Notes under the pieces: model-generated
Told to the model about the DNA's origin: nothing
What the model saw: the letters and a program-made list of their open reading frames with translations, nothing else
The model's database searches: none
Shown: positions 39,509-39,824 of the stretch, piece by piece
Layout: each line of letters begins with the position of its first letter
Position numbering within the stretch: the first letter of the stretch is position 1
Program-made: the position numbers and the translations under genes
Assembly (NCBI GenBank): GCA_028865345.1
Contig: JAGWKL010000013.1
Coordinates: forward strand, 1-39,824
Source: Candidatus Omnitrophota bacterium
Lineage (GTDB): Bacteria > Omnitrophota > Gorgyraeia > Zapsychrales > Fredricksoniimonadaceae
DNA: 39,824 nucleotides
Direction: 5' to 3'

Positions 39509-39626
39509 CTCCCATTTGCTACGGTTTAGTTCGAGACCCCTATCTCCCGTTAAACCTATGGTTGGGAGAGAGGGGTCTCGAACGTTTTTGGCCGCTTTGC
39601 GCCAAAAAAACCGTTGCAAATGGGAG
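39509..39626. repeat. Compound palindrome with three-way-junction geometry
   Basis: P1 39509-39527/39608-39626 (19 nt, one T-T mismatch); P2 39529-39548/39564-39583 (20 nt, one A-G mismatch); P3 39585-39592/39601-39608 (8 bp). Confidence 0.75.
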
Positions 39627-39643
39627 GGTTACAGCACAAAAAA

Positions 39644-39683
39644 ATTACGGTAGGCATTACAAATCTGTAATGGCTACCGTAAT
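39644..39683. repeat. Long imperfect hairpin
   Basis: attacggtaggcattaca (39644-39661) - aatc - tgtaatggctaccgtaat (39666-39683); 17 of 18 paired, one G-G mismatch. Confidence 0.75.
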
Positions 39684-39708
39684 GCCATCCGTAACGACAA
39701 AATAGATA

Positions 39709-39756
39709 CCGGCACAACGCCGGGAGCATTTCGGAGGTGCTCCCGCAGTGTGCCGG
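39709..39756. repeat. GC-rich hairpin with internal loop
   Basis: ccggcaca/tgtgccgg (39709-39716/39749-39756) enclosing cgggagca/tgctcccg (39721-39728/39738-39745). Confidence 0.75.
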
Positions 39757-39824
39757 ATCATATTTACGGCATGCCAATCAGCGTTTAAAAGTGTACCAAA
39801 TATCAGCACGAAAATGACCTCCCC

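Noticed and set aside
39475-39705. Plus-strand 76-aa and minus-strand 73-aa ORFs across the palindrome array
   Set aside because: They run through the hairpin arms and have no recognisable domain; better explained as non-coding structure.
39509-39756. Integron attC array interpretation of the palindromes
   Set aside because: I could not find RYYYAAC/GTTRRRY core pairs at the hairpin bases, and the linked recombinase is not recognisably IntI-type; not supported from sequence alone.
39288-39780. CRISPR array
   Set aside because: Repeats are inverted and differ in sequence, with no regular repeat-spacer periodicity and no cas genes in the window.

Overview
The window is about 36 kb of densely packed housekeeping and envelope genes, all on the minus strand, from a Gram-negative-type bacterium. 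Gene content and the Kdo/Lpt genes suggest an Omnitrophota/PVC-like lineage; this is inference only. The order from the right is tRNA-Arg, a membrane methyltransferase, a soluble histidine kinase, tadA, tRNA-Ser, HNH, AsmA, the hldE/kdsB/kdsA/kdsD/kdsC/lptA/lptB block, tig, clpP, a class-V aminotransferase, serA, purA, an OmpA lipoprotein, uppS/cdsA/dxr/rseP, a cpaF-like ATPase, proS, rimP/nusA/infB, trpS, scpA, ruvB, DUF2905, spoIID, queA, tgt, trmD, rplS and a partial rnhB. The right-hand 2.8 kb (about 37041-39824) is accessory. It holds an apparent three-gene operon (wHTH-nucleotidyltransferase, HEPN-like protein, zinc-ribbon tyrosine recombinase) next to tRNA-Arg, with a sigma70-like promoter and TGACATATGTCA operator-like repeats. 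Beyond it lies an unusual array of long imperfect palindromes, including a compact 118-nt three-way-junction fold. Other second-look items are a trigger factor that appears to lack its PPIase domain, a ProRS lacking the INS editing insertion, an orphan CpaF ATPase, an entericidin-like lipoprotein and a REP-like repeat between nusA and rimP.
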